64,000 nucleotides of DNA from Ligustrum vulgare (GCA_963555705.1 OY743183.1:47791466-47855465), one strand, 5' to 3'. Shown: positions 1 to 12,190, numbered from the stretch's first letter. The notes: a model not told the origin generated them from the sequence alone. A program made the numbers and translations.

Positions 1-540
1 TTTTGCAAAAAAGTTACATTCTGTTACTTTTTCACACACGAAATTTTTACAAACCCTTGCATTTACCAACTTCATATGAAGAAAAAGTGATAGATTGCCT
101 TTACCAACTTCACATAAACAAAAAAGTGACAGGATTACGACTTTTCTTGTAAAAAAGTGACATTCTGTCACTTTTTCACATACGAATTTCAAATTCACAT
201 GAAGAAAAAGTGGCGGGATGCGACTTTTTTCTAAAAAAGTAACATTATGTCACCTTTTCACATACGAAATTCCACCCCTTATATTTACCAACTTCACATG
301 AAGAAAAAGTGATAGGATAGTGACTTTTTTAGAAAAAAAGTGACATTCTATCACTTTTTCACATACAAAATTCCACAAACACATTGCATTCACCAACTTC
401 ACATGAAAAAGTGGCGGGACACGACTCATTTTTTTTTTTCACATACGAAATTTTCACAAGCCTCTTGTATTTACCAACTTCACATGAAGAAAAAGTGACA
501 GGATTGTGATTTTTTTGAAAAAAGTGACAGCACGGCACTT
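1..540. repeat. Satellite array, subfamily A
   Basis: Degenerate tandem units built from the words aaaaagtgacagg, a T-run/A-run and cactttttcacatacgaaat, followed by ccaacttcacatgaag. The spacing is irregular (about 40-110 bp). The array is already under way at base 1, so it continues to the left of the window. The same subfamily reappears at about 2690-2730 at the right edge, so the B-type array is flanked by A-type units. No gene is seen; short frames here are by-products of the repeat. Confidence 0.85.
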
Positions 541-2690
541 CTTCTAATGCTTGATCTCAAGAAGACCCTTGCAATCATCAACTTCACATGAAAAAGTGGT
601 ATGATGCGACTTTTTTTTTTAAAAAGTGATAGTATGGCACTTCTCCAAAGCTTGATGTCAATAAGCCCCTTGCAATCATTACCTTCACATGAAAAAGTGA
701 TAGGATGCGATTTTATTTTTATTTTATTTTTTATTTTTTTTAAAAGTGACAGCGTGACACTTCTCGAATGCTTGATGTCAACAAGCCCCTTGCAATCATC
801 AACTTGACATGAAAAAGTGGCAGACTGCGACTCTTTTTAAAAAAAGTCGTAGCATGGCACTTCCTCCAATGCTTGATACTTTCAAGCCCCTTGCAATCAT
901 CAGCATCACATGAAAAAGTGGTTGGATGCAACATTTTTTTTAAAAAGTGACAGCATGGCACTTACTCCAATGCTTGATCTCAACAAGACCCTTGCAATCA
1001 TCAACTTCACATGAAAAAGTCGCAGGATGCAACTTTTTTTTTTTTAAAAGAAAGTGACAACATGACACTTCTCCAATTCTTGATGTCAACCAAACCCTTG
1101 CAATCATCACCTTCAAGTGAAAAAGTGGCAAGATGCAACTTTTTTAGAAAAAGTGATAGTATGGCACTTCCTCAAAAGCCTGATCTCAAAAAGACCCTTG
1201 TAATCATCAGCTTCACATAAAAAAGTCGAAGGATGGGACTTTTTTTTTAAAAAAAGTGACAACATGGCACTTCCTCAAAAGCCTGATCTCAACAAGACCC
1301 TAGCAATCATCAGCTTTACATGAAAAAGTGGCGTGATGCGACTTTTTTTTTTTTTTTTAAATGGACAGCATTGCACTCCTCCAATGCTTGATGTCAACAA
1401 GTCCCTTAAAATTATCAGGTTCACATGAAAAAGTGGCAGAATGCGATTTTTTTTTAAAAAAAAAAGTGATAGCAGACACTTCTCCAATGCTTGATGTCAA
1501 CAAGCCCCTTGCAATCATCACCTTCACACGAAAAAGTGATAGGATGCGATTTAAAAAAAAAAAAAGTGACAACATGACATCAAGCATTGGAGAAGTGCCA
1601 TGCTCTCCCTTTTTTAAAAAAAAGTTGCATCATGCCACTTTTTCATGTGAAGCTGATGATTACTAGGGTCTTGTTGAGATCAGGCTTTTGAGGAAGTGCC
1701 ATACTGTCACTTTTTTACTTGAAAAAGTGACAGGATGCGATTTTTTTTTAAAAAAAGTGACAGTATGGCATATCTCCAATGCTTGATGTCAACAAGCCCC
1801 TTGCAATCACCACCTTCACATGAAAAAGTGACAGGATGCGATTTAAAAAAAAAAAAAAAGTGACAACATGACACTTCTACAATACTTGATGTCAACAAGC
1901 CCTTTGCAATCATCAGCTTGACATCAAAAAGTGGCAGACTGCGACTTTTTTTAAAAAAAGTCGTAGCATGGCACTTCCTCCAATGCTTGATACTTTCAAG
2001 CCCCATGCAATCATCAGCTTCACATGAATAAGTGGTTGGATGCAACATTTTTTTTAAAAAAAGTGGCAACATGGCACTTCCTCCAATGCTCGATCTCGAC
2101 AAGACCATTGCAATCATGAGCTTCACATGAAAAAGTGGCAGGATGCGATTTTTTTAAAAAAAAGTGACAACATGGTATTTCTCTAATGCTTGATTTCAAA
2201 CAAGACCCTTGCAATAATCACCTTCACTTGAAAAAGTAGCAGGATGCAACTTTTTTTAAAAAAGGTGCTAGCATGACACTTCCTCAAAAGCCTGATCTCA
2301 ACAGGACCTTTGCAATCATCAGCTTCACACGAAAAATGGTTGAATGAGACTTTTTTTAAAAAAAGTGACAGCATGGCACTTCCTTAAAAGCCTGATCTCA
2401 ACAAGACCCTTGCAATCATCAAATTCACATGAAAAAGTGGCAGGATGCGATTTTTTTTTTTTTTTTTTTTAAAAGTGACAGCATGGCACTTCCTCAAAAA
2501 CTTGATCTCAACAAGACCCTTGCAATCATCATCTTTACACGAAAAAGTGGAAGGATGCGAATTTTTTAAAAAAAGTGTCAGCATGGCAACTTTTCAATGC
2601 TTTATGTCAACAAGCCCCTTGCAATCATCAGCTTCACATGAAAAAGTGACAGGCTGTGACTTTTTTTAAAAGAAAGTGATAGCATGATAC
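541..2690. repeat. Satellite array, subfamily B (~101-bp monomer, ~20 units)
   Basis: The landmark gcaatcat recurs at 571, 672, 792, 893, 994, 1100, 1201, 1303, 1511, 1802, 1906, 2007, 2110, 2211, 2312, 2412, 2522 and 2621, giving a usual period of 101-103 bp. Each unit has gcttgatNtcaacaagNcc, the landmark, cttcacatgaaaaagtg, a T-run followed by an A-run, and gtgacagcatggcacttc. Three monomer variants (ctcaacaagaccc, gtcaacaagcccc, actttcaagcccc) alternate along the array. Length differences lie mostly in the T/A homopolymers. I do not recognise a named satellite. Confidence 0.9.
1574..1712 (-). repeat. Inverted satellite unit inside the array
   Basis: At about 1573 the sequence switches strand: after gtgacaacatgaca it reads tcaagcattggagaagtgcc, the reverse complement of the normal unit. 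It stays inverted through cttgttgagatcaggctt and returns to the forward sense near 1712. A little more than one monomer is inverted. Confidence 0.8.
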
Positions 2691-2730
2691 TTTTTTCATA
2701 TACGAAATTTAACAAACACATTGCATTCAA

Positions 2731-3590
2731 TTATTTGATTTGAATAAAAGTTAAATTCATATATGTATAAACTCCATCAATTTCAACAAAGTCAATTTAC
2801 AGGCAAGCATGACACTTTGGTAAAACTTCTTTATAAAACTATTGACAGAAAATTTCTAGAACAACAGAAAACTCAACCAAGTGAACACATTACATCATCA
2901 TAGCTAAAGAGGCAATAATACTACCATTTGGTACAATATATATCATTTGCTAAATCCTGCCATTGCAACCAGCTTTTATAGTGGAGAGTGTTCAAATTTT
3001 GTAATCCCAACAGTTCAAGGTGTAAGGAAAATTGGAAACCCAACAGCAAATTATGAAAAAATTCTGTGCAGAAAAAAGAATAGGAACAAATAAAGAGGAC
3101 TTGAATCCGTACAAGAAGAATGCATGAACCTGAATTCGAACAAGCCATGATTTTTGTGTAGATTTAGGCAGAAATAATTGAAGAAATCTGGATTGGAAGT
3201 TGTCCTTGGGATCGATTTGTGCAAGAAACCAGATTCAATGTTGATTTTTAGTTGGAACTTGGAAGATGACACCGTGGAATGAATATGCAGTAGCAAGGAA
3301 TTGTATTCCTCTTCTTTTAGGTTTTAGAACGTAAAAATACGGTTTCTCAAGATTAATAAGTGTATTATGGTTGTTTAATCAATATTTGGAAGTATTTTTC
3401 AAATCGATCCCTAAAATAAGGTCATTTGTGTAAACACCCCAAAATTATACCTATCCAACTAAATATAGCAACTTTTCCTATTTTATCTAGAGAATTCTAG
3501 AGAATTTTAAGTCAATATTATAAATTATTATAACCTTATAATGGTAAAACTAAGACTAATTCTGGTTTTACCATTCTTTGGCTAACATCA
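2731..3590. other. Intergenic stretch, nothing recognised
   Basis: AT-rich unique-looking sequence to the right of the satellite. The short frames between 2921 and 3296 show no family features and no codon-like pattern. I see no RNA gene or TE terminus here. Confidence 0.5.
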
Positions 3591-3591
3591 C

Positions 3592-3930
3592 TTGACTATT
3601 GGCTAATTTAATTATACATGGGAAGAAAGATAATTTTAAATTTTCACTTCGAACTAACTCTTGACTTATAACTCAATGATCAATTTAATTAGTTAAATAT
3701 ATAATCCATTTCTATAAAAAGCCTTGACCAGTCGTGTTTATTGAATATACAAGGGAAGAATTATTAGTTTAATTTTGATTATTGACTAATTTTATTTAAT
3801 ATACATGGGAAGAGTGCTTATTTTAATTTTCACCTATAAATAATTTGCGACTAACTAGAATGTTAAATTTCATTTAGTTAAATATATAATTTATTCTTAT
3901 CAAAAGTCTTGACTAATCGTGTTTATGCTT
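3592..3930. repeat. Two-unit tandem duplication (~184 bp period)
   Basis: Unit one contains tacatgggaagaa, aattttcac, agttaaatatataat and a cttgacYaRtcgtgttta block. Unit two repeats the same blocks in the same order about 184 bp later, with many substitutions. This is an old local duplication with no coding potential. Confidence 0.6.
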
Positions 3931-4120
3931 GCACATTCAAGAGATTGTAGAGTAAGGCATTTTTTAGTTAAAAAAATAGTGTCGTGATGGATATTTAGTC
4001 ACAATTTCTTTTACTTTTTGGCTATTGAATGAACTACACTATCTAAAAGCTTAAGTTACTAGAAGAAAATACATTTACTTATTTCTTAAATTTAGCCAAC
4101 ACACCATATCATATATATAT

Positions 4121-4933
4121 ATATCTATACTTCCTTTTAAATGTCCCTTAAAGACAGAAACTTCATTGGACTATTTTACCCTCACATGTTTTCATTCATT
4201 TCATATTTACTCTTAACTTTAATTAATGTATATTTTTTAATATTTTATTTCTTTCTATTTCCGTACTGTCAAAAAAAATATTTTTCATACATTTATAATA
4301 TAAACTCACCCCTTTTTCACTAGAAATTTCACTAAAAATCTTTAAATAAAACTAATAACTTTCATATGATTTATAGTTTATAATATGTCATTCAATTAAT
4401 CTATACTCCTTTTAAAAGTCCCTTAAATGAAGAAATTTTTTTGGACTATTTTACCCTTGCTTGTTTTCATTCATTTCATATTCACCCTAAGTTTTAATTA
4501 ATGTACAATTTTTAATATTTTATTTCTTTTAATTTTTGTATTGTTAACAAAAATATTTTTCACACATTTACAATCTAAACTCTTCACTTTTTCACTAGAA
4601 ATTTCACTAAAAATCTTTTAGATAAAACTAATAACTCTTAGATAATTTAAAGTTCATAAACATCCTTTAACTAATATGAGAAAAAGAAAACAAAATGTGT
4701 ATTCATTGAATTAATTTTTTTTTTTTACCAAATAAATGTTAAAAAATCATTTTTACCTTCTGCATTAAACATTTTATTCTCTATTAGTCATATTTCAATT
4801 TTAAGTTTCTTTGTCAAATATTAATTTGACACTAATTATATTCTCACCACACTCATAAAAGTAAAGTGCTGTGAAGATTCACTTCCTTGTTTAGAAAGTC
4901 AATTATTGAAGTATGATACGTGTAAATTTGTTT
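4121..4933 (+). mobile_element. Dispersed repeat copy 1, Helitron-like 5' end
   Basis: The element starts tctatacttccttttaaa, which resembles the TCTATACT start of plant Helitrons. A sub-unit of roughly 270 bp occurs twice: the second start, tctatactccttttaaaagt, is near 4400. A unique tail at about 4710-4933 ends near gaagtatgat. The whole arrangement, tail included, recurs in reverse orientation at 21302-22693. No ORF is present, so it is non-autonomous. The Helitron assignment rests only on the 5' motif; I could not confirm a CTRR end with hairpin. Confidence 0.6.
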
Positions 4934-5904
4934 CTAAAATAATAATTGTATGAAAAATTAAAAAAAATTTGTTTTCCAATCAATTTAAATTTTTATTGTA
5001 TTAATGTTTTACGTTGAAATTTCGACGTGCAAATTTCTTAAGAAGACCATTTGTTTATATTTTAAGTTGGTATATATGTATATATTTTTATCATATATTC
5101 GGATTTTAAAGTGAAATTTTAAATTTTATAGTTTTTAAAAATGTCACGAGGTATACGCAACCATAAGTTAATATTATATAAATATGTATTGTATTTTGTT
5201 CACCTTCTGAACCCATTTTATTATCATGTGTTTACTATGTCAAATGATGAAAACAAATCACGAGGGCATGTTTTTATTGTTTTCTTTCAATCAAAATGAT
5301 GAACACTTCTCGTTAGGTTGTAGCAAAATTTGAAATGATGGTTTGTGGTGTTTCTATCAATTTAAAGAAATGTGTGTGCTACTTTTGGACTCAGGGCACT
5401 GAGAATCAATTTGTTGAGACAGGAATTTGAAGACATCGATTTCAAAATAATTTTTCTGATCAAACATTACTCTATTTAAATATGATATCTTGTATGTCTC
5501 AAATAATCATACATTAGTAGGAAACTTAGATTAGATACATTTCATTATTTCTTAGACATTTATGATCAAAGATTGTTCCAAGTTCTAACTTTATATGCAT
5601 GATAAGCATTTTTTACGTCAGATTACAATCGATTTTTCATTTTGATTCGAAAATATGGATAAATTCTCAAATGATGTTTATCTATGTGAGTGAGAGGTAC
5701 TATCTAGTGTAAATCCGACTGTACTTATAGTGTTTTTCCTCGCATACTATTTGTACACCAATAATAGTTTGTGGTAAACTTTTGTGAAAAATACTACTTT
5801 TACTTAGAATTTGACAAAAAAATGTTTTTTTAATAGTTCATCTTGTAAGCTAAAGCCTTTTGTGCCCCTATCAATTCCATGCCCGATTAATATGAGTTTG
5901 TTAA
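4934..5904. other. Intergenic AT-rich stretch
   Basis: No coding region, RNA gene or TE terminus recognised. Homology to the 21.3-kb repeat stops at about 4933. Confidence 0.5.
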
Positions 5905-6038
5905 TGAAAAATGATAAAGGTGAAATTTTATTGATAAAATTGACTATTATGTCAATATTATAAAATTGGCCCCCTTTTTGTTGACACACACTACGAGCTT
6001 TCAATCTTTTATATTTAATTAAATTAATAACACCCAGA

Positions 6039-6075
<37 letters not shown>

Positions 6076-6176
6076 TAATTTAATTAAGAGATTTAAATAA
6101 AAGATTAAGAGTGTGTGAGAATCTCGGTGTTATTAATTTAATTAAATATAAAAGATTGAAAGCTCGTAGTGTGGGT

Positions 6177-6225
<49 letters not shown>

Positions 6226-6570
6226 GTGATAAAGGTAAAATTTTACTGACAAAATTGACTACTTGGTCAATATTATAAACTTGGCTCCTTTTTTTTTTTG
6301 GACACACACTACGAGCTTTCAATCAAGCCTATGTTCGGTAATGGATTTTTTTGGAGGTTTTTTTGGTTTTTAAATCAATTTTTAAACTACACAATTTTTT
6401 AAATCAATCTTTAATCTTACATATTTTTTCTCTTTAATTTTTAACCATTCATCTACCTAAAAAAATAAACAAAAAATCAGTTTTTTTTTTCCACCTACAC
6501 CTGCCGAACAGGGGCTATATATAAATATAATAATATAAAAAACACCGAGATTCTCACACACTCTCTCTAC
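5905..6570. repeat. Cluster of inverted and direct repeats, MITE-like
   Basis: 5980-6034 and 6126-6180 are 55-nt inverted arms with a single mismatch, separated by 91 bp holding CT and AT microsatellites. 5912-6005 recurs directly at about 6226-6323. The 24 nt at 6108-6131 (gtgtgtgagaatctcggtgtt core) recur inverted at 6541-6564. The arrangement suggests a MITE that duplicated and was invaded by simple repeats. No coding sequence. Confidence 0.75.
6327..6515. mobile_element. MITE, hAT-like, copy 1
   Basis: Termini gcctatgttcggtaatgg and cacctgccgaacaggggc are imperfect inverted repeats sharing a TGTTCGGYA core. The 189-bp interior (aaactacacaattttttaaa, then ctctttaatttttaac) matches the element at 8094-8286. 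I did not find a clear 8-bp target duplication. Confidence 0.55.
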
Positions 6571-6775
6571 GTACACATAGTATATATGTTTGGTATTGTT
6601 TAAAAATAATATTTTGAAATTAATAGCAATTTTTAGGAGAATGAATGATTGAGATTTAATTGAAAATCAAATATTGTGTACTTGACTTTTGTCCAAATAT
6701 TTTAACCAAAAGAATAATGCACAAGTATCAAACTCGAAAGCATGCATAAACAAGCTGTGCTGCCAAAATTATATA

Positions 6776-6927
6776 CTTTGCATTTTAACAGAAAAATTTA
6801 AGTTCCAATTAAAATGTCCCAATTTAAAAAACTTGAGAATCTTGCAATTTGAGCAGCTTGCTTTGATTATATGGTCATATAAGAGAGAAGAACTGATGGG
6901 ATTTTTTTCATCTAATTATTATTAATG
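6776..6927. repeat. Direct duplication, copy A (partner 7631-7780)
   Basis: Runs from ctttgcattttaacag through aaaatgtcccaatttaaaaa to catctaattattattaat. It is nearly identical to 7631-7780, about 855 bp downstream. It lies upstream of the P450 gene. No function can be assigned. Confidence 0.85.
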
Positions 6928-7473
6928 ACATAGAACGAAACATGGAATTCAAGCGAAATCCTTTGATAAAACAGAACTTTGAATCCATCAAGAAAATTGA
7001 GAAGAAATCCCAAGAAGTTTTTTAAAATTTGAATGAATAATTTGTCTACAAGAGTCTTTTTTTATAATAGAAGGAAAATCTTAATTCTTGTAGGACAAGG
7101 AAACTAAATAAAGAAGATAATTAAACAGATAAGGCAAACTAATTCTAATCAAACTAAATTACCCTAGGCATACCCGAGTGTAAAATAAAAATAGAAACGA
7201 ATAAAAACGAAATTACGAAAATAACAATAAAGTAATAAAACGCTGTTTTGACTTCCTAAATGAGCTTGAATGCTCAAAATGAATAACATGTTACATTATT
7301 GTGAGTTCATTTCATTTCATCTCGTTGAGACACCCTGAATAGAAATATTATTATCGGCTCGAAACGGAGGTCGAACGTCAAATCTGAAAATTATGGTCTA
7401 GCCCCTTTCGATCTAATTCTTCTTCGATCAACTCGATCATTTGTTCTTCATCAATTAATTAATTTATAATTTT

Positions 7474-7560
7474 ATGCACAAATAAAAAATATTAAGTCTA
7501 TCTAAAACAAAACTTGAATAAGGAAATTGAAATTAATCTTATTGAAGGAAATTCAATGAG
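7474..7560. repeat. Direct duplication, copy C (partner 7798-7868)
   Basis: The block with atattaagtctatctaaaac and acttgaataaggaaattg occurs here and again at about 7798-7868, with a 6-bp difference near its end. Together with the 6776/7631 pair it shows that the P450 5' flank was built by repeated short segmental duplication. Confidence 0.8.
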
Positions 7561-7630
7561 ATGACATCATCTTTTAATTGCACCGAGATTTCAACCGATA
7601 TTCTCATTCATGTATGTATGTATGTATAGT

Positions 7631-7780
7631 CTTTGCATTTTAACAGCAAAAATTTAAGTTCCGATTAAAATGTCCCAATTTAAAAAACTTGAGAATCTTG
7701 CAATTTGAGCAGCTTGCTTTGATTACGGTCATTTAAGAGAGAAGAACTGATGGGATTTTTTTCATCTAATTATTATTAAT
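7631..7780. repeat. Direct duplication, copy B (partner 6776-6927)
   Basis: Near-identical second copy of the 6776-6927 block. Differences include gcaaaa for gaaaaa and loss of a few bases near tgattacggtcat. Confidence 0.85.
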
Positions 7781-8093
7781 TAATTAATAATTTATCCATA
7801 AACGAAAAATATTAAGTCTATCTAAAACAAAACTTGAATAAGGAAATTGAAAATCTTATTGAAGGAAAAACTTAAGTCTCAAGTTGAAAATTCAGATTTG
7901 AACTAGAAGTTTTAACTGAGTTTAAATTCAATGAGATGGCATCTTGGACAATTGACAGGATTGAGAAATGTAAATAATTTTTAATCCTTCTAAGGATTAC
8001 TTAATTTATGCTATGGTTGTATTAAAATTCTTTTATTCGGAACAACTTTATTATTATTAATATAAATATAATAGGAAAAGAAGTCCAGAGTTT

Positions 8094-8286
8094 TAGCATG
8101 TGTTTGGTAAAAGAAAATTTTTGATTTACAAACATGTTTAATAAACATGTTTATAAACCACACAATTTTTTAAATCTCTTTTAAACCATAAATATTCTCT
8201 CTCTCCAATTTTCAACTAGTACTTTTTACCTCAAAATCATAAATAAATCAGTCTAAAAAATTAAAAATTCAAAAGTTTTGCTGGGC
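8094..8286. mobile_element. MITE, hAT-like, copy 2
   Basis: Starts near catgtgtttggtaaaag and shares the interior block aaaccacacaattttttaaa followed by ctctctccaattttcaac with the 6327-6515 element. The right end (gttttgctgggcc) is less clear. Confidence 0.45.
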
Positions 8287-8804
8287 CATTTTGACAATAT
8301 GGTTTCTTTCTAGAAGAAAAAAAAAGAGGAAATTACACTTGAACAATTTTTAAAAATTAACAATTAAAAAAACAAGTTTGCAAGTTTGTAGTGCAACAAT
8401 CAAGTGTTCATTCAACTTTAAAATACTTCATCCGTTACATAAAGATATGTTTGTTTCTATTTTAACACAGATTAAGAAAACATAATTAATATATATTGAA
8501 ATTATCAATTCACTTACATTTTACCTAATATACTCTACCTTGAATAATTGGTAGTTCATATTTATTAATTACAATGCATATTAAATATAGATATATTAAA
8601 AAAATTAAGACATTAACATACTCTCGAAAAATTATTTATAATTTGGAATAAAAAAACGAGCCGTACGAAGGGAGTATTCATTAATAATATTTTATCAAAA
8701 AGCTAGATAACTTTTGCAGGTGACGGTGAATCTAGAACAAGAAGTTCCTGTACTTTGATACTATGCTCCTGTCTGACTTTTCACAAAATTTGGGTTTTTA
8801 CTGC

Positions 8805-8813
8805 TTATAAATA
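8805..8813 (+). promoter_or_regulatory. Probable TATA box of the P450 gene
   Basis: ttataaata lies 84 nt upstream of the ATG at 8897, which would place transcription start near 8840 and leave a leader of about 55 nt. It is the best TATA-like motif immediately upstream of the gene. Confidence 0.6.
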
Positions 8814-8896
8814 CGGCGGTATGTATTGCAAGATTCATAGCTGAGTTAACTTGAATCATAATATTCTTCAAGTAGTGCCTTAGTTATCCCTCTTCC

Positions 8897-10710
8897 ATGG
8901 AGTTCCAATTCCTTTTTTCCCTCAATGCTTCCTTCCTTCTTCTGTTCTTTCTTTTCATTCTAGGGAAAGAATACATACAATCAAAAACTCGTAATGATAC
9001 TCGAAAATTGCCCCCAGGGCCAAGAAAGCTCCCTTTCATTGGGAACTTACACCAGTTGGTAGGCTCCCTACCTCATCGTACTCTCAGTAACTTAGCAAAA
9101 AAATATGGAGCGATCATGCACCTTCAAATAGGTGAACTTTCCACAATCGTTATATCGTCTCCTCGAATAGCTCAAGAAATATATCAAACAAATGATATTA
9201 ACTTTTGTGCTAGGCCAGACTTGCTGGTCTCTAAGATTGTATATTACAACTTGAGCGACATTGCTTTTGCTCCATATGGTGAATATTGGAGAAACATGCG
9301 TAAGATATTCATGATGGAACTCCTAAGTTTGAAAAAAGTCCAATCATTTGGCAGTATAATGGAGGAAGAGGTTTCTCGTGTCATTAGTTCAATTGGTGCC
9401 TTGGAAGCTATCAATTTTTCGGAAAAATGTATAGATATCGAGAGTTCGATTCTTATCAGAAGTGCAGTTGGTCGTAAATGCAAAGACCATGAATCAGAAT
9501 CACTAATGAAGTTGGCAAAGGAAACAACATCTTTTGTAGGAATATTTAATGTTGGAGATATCTTCCCTTCGCTGTCATTTCTTGATTCCATCTTTGGAAC
9601 CAAACGCAAGTTGTTTAAGATGCATAAAATGATTGACAATATTCTTGAGGGAATAATTCGGGAACACGAAGAGGACCAATTTTCCTCAACATTGGGCAAA
9701 ACCAGCGAAGATCAGCATTCAGAAGATATACTTGATGTTCTCTTGCGGCGTAAGGAGAGCAATAACGAAGCTATCACAAGAGATAACATCAAAGCTAACA
9801 TATTTGTGAGTTCTTCGATTTTTCTTCTCTCTTTATTAGATTCTTGTTACAGCAATAATTATTTACTTTTTCTTATATATTTTAGACGTTACAAACTTAT
9901 TTATTTAAATTACTGTTTGCCACTCTTCTCAAGTTCATACATGATTCATTTTGAGTTTTGCATGTACACAATTTTCATAAATGAGCAGCATTGATAGTAC
10001 AACAACTCATGATCCTGCCTGTTTGATATCTTATAAAATCATCTCATAGAAAAACTTAAAGTTGTTAGTTAGATAACCGATAAACTATGCAGTTAATGTT
10101 AGTTGGTGGAATCGATACTTCATTCACTCTTATGGAATGGACAATGTCTGAACTGATGAGGAATCCAAAAGTAATGGAGAAGGCACAAGCAGAAGTAAGG
10201 CAAGCTTTCAAGGGAAAGGAGAAAATCCTGCTGAGTGATATTCAGAATTTGAGTTATCTGAAGATGGTGATTAAGGAATGTCTAAGGATGTACCCTCCAG
10301 GTCCCTTGTTAGGTCCCAGGCGGTCCAGGGAACAATGCAAGATTAGTGGATACGATATACCGGCTAATACCGTAGCTATAATAAATGGTTGGGCGATCGC
10401 AAGGGATCCCGAATACTGGCACAATCCTGAGACTTTTGAACCTGAGAGATTTAACAATGTGCCAACTACATATACTGGAACTCATTATGAGTATATACCA
10501 TTTGGCGCGGGGAGGAGGATTTGTCCAGGAATCAACTTGAGTTTGGCTGGCGTGGAGCTCTCTTTGGCTAGCCTCCTATACCACTTCAACTGGAAACTTC
10601 CTGGTGGGATCAGCCCTGATAAATTGGACATGACAGAGAAATGGGGTGCAGCTGCCGGAAGGAAGAACAATTTGTACTTGATTCCCACGTCCTATGTCCC
10701 AAAGAATTGA
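8897..10710 (+). CDS. Cytochrome P450, CYP71-type monooxygenase (two exons)
   Basis: Exon 1 is 8897-9805 and exon 2 is 10093-10710, with a phase-0 intron between them (donor TTT|GTGAGT, acceptor GCAG|TTA). The predicted product is 508 residues, normal for the family. Seen in order: an N-terminal membrane anchor (about residues 4-23), the proline-rich hinge KLPPGPRKLPFIGN (37-50), an I-helix with GGIDTS (about 308-313), ECLR as the K-helix ExxR (365-368), PERF (420-423) and the haem-binding FGAGRRICPG with Cys447. All key residues are present, so the enzyme should be active: an ER-bound, NADPH-P450-reductase-dependent oxygenase. CYP71 enzymes usually act in specialised metabolism, often on terpenoids; the substrate cannot be read from sequence. 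The intron position fits CYP71 genes. A read-through frame past 9805 is intron. No other P450 or pathway gene is present. Confidence 0.93.
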
Positions 10711-10770
10711 TAAGGATTTTGTTACTTCTTTTAAAATTGTGGGGGTTTGTATCGTAGTTGCAATCTTTTA

Positions 10771-10776
10771 AATAAA
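10771..10776 (+). terminator. Candidate polyadenylation signal of the P450 gene
   Basis: AATAAA lies 60 nt after the stop codon, followed by T-rich sequence. This fits plant 3'-end signals, which are loosely defined. Confidence 0.5.
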
Positions 10777-12100
10777 CTAGTTTTCTTCACGTGCTTCACA
10801 CGTCTTATTTACATGATAAAATAACCTATACTTTGCGTTTTCTATGTAATGAAATATTAAATCAAGATTATTAAAATTATTTAACTCTATGATTGTGTCA
10901 AATTAAGTAATATTAGTAATTTTAATTACTAAATATATTGTCACCACATCTTCTTATATGTGCACTACATTTTAATTATAAGAAATGTTCATAACCTTTA
11001 GTCAATATTACAATTATGTCTTCCAACTTTTTTTCATCGTATTCTTATTTTAATATTTCATTAATTAATATATCTCGTTTCTTTTATCGATTTATGTTAA
11101 AAAATTTATTAAGAGAGATTAACAAAAATTATTCATCGCTTGTACACTTAGTAAGTAAAAAAATCAAAATTTTAATTGAATATTTGTCCATTGTTTTAAA
11201 GCTCGATAATAATAAAAAATTGGACGAAAACCATCATGAACGAAAAAATTTGATAATTGTTGAAAGTTTAATGATAATAATAACTTGATAATAAAAATAA
11301 AGAACATAAATGTAATAATCTATAAAGATTATGGATCAATAATACAATTCAAATATGGTGTAGTTATAAGAAATTGTGGTACAAATATAATTACCCATTT
11401 TGATTTTAATAGTGAAATAATTATTTAAATGAAAATTACTTATTTACTTATTTATTTATTAATTTGTGAGTAAATTATAATCGTTTTTTTCCAGCTTCTC
11501 TCAATTAATCATTTGTACGTCACAATAAGCAAAAAGTTCATGAAGAGGTTGAAAATACATTTCAACCATGAAAATAAACTCATTTTTTATCAGATTTGAA
11601 CAACCCAAGGGTTTCATTTTTCATTTCATGTTCATCATACAAGTGAAGATTAAATACTTATTTATCTATAAATATGTTTTAATAATTTGCCTCTTATTGC
11701 TCTCGGGGGAAAAATTATATTTCTTCAAAGTAACTCTCATGTTAGCGTCTAAATAAATAATCCACTTTATTTTTTATTTTGATTATTCAAAAAGTTATTG
11801 ATTTTGTGAGATTATCTTAATTCACCTATAATATTACCAAAATTTCGTACTGGATAAGAATTATACGTCTATATTTAAATGAGTTATTGAGTCAATAACA
11901 AAGAAAAAAAAAGTTAGACAAACTAAGAATATAAACTTTCGATGTCAATTTATCATTAATAAAAGTTGTAGTTTGTTCTTAAGCATTAAATATGATTAAT
12001 CGTACAAATTTGAGATGATTTAACGTTGTAATAATTGAATTTGAAAATTTGTATAAACATATTTATTGAACTATAATGTTATAAAATATTGAAAAAAGTA
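10777..12100. other. AT-rich stretch, nothing recognised
   Basis: Very AT-rich spacer downstream of the P450 gene. The short frames at 11016-11288 and 11568-11756 have no family features, and I see no TE termini. Confidence 0.5.
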
Positions 12101-12102
12101 TT

Positions 12103-12104
<2 letters not shown>

Positions 12105-12188
<84 letters not shown>

Positions 12189-12190
12189 TT
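12105..12190. repeat. (AT)n(GT)n microsatellite
   Basis: About 56 bp of AT dinucleotides run straight into about 27 bp of GT. A frame across it is an artefact. A degenerate gtgatagtgat stretch follows at 12360-12410. Confidence 0.95.

Noticed and set aside
601..2669. Overlapping frames of 60-140 codons on both strands of the satellite
   Set aside because: They follow the ~101-bp repeat, contain long Lys/Phe runs from T/A tracts and have no known domain.
9244..9699. 151-codon minus-strand frame
   Set aside because: It is the antisense shadow of P450 exon 1.
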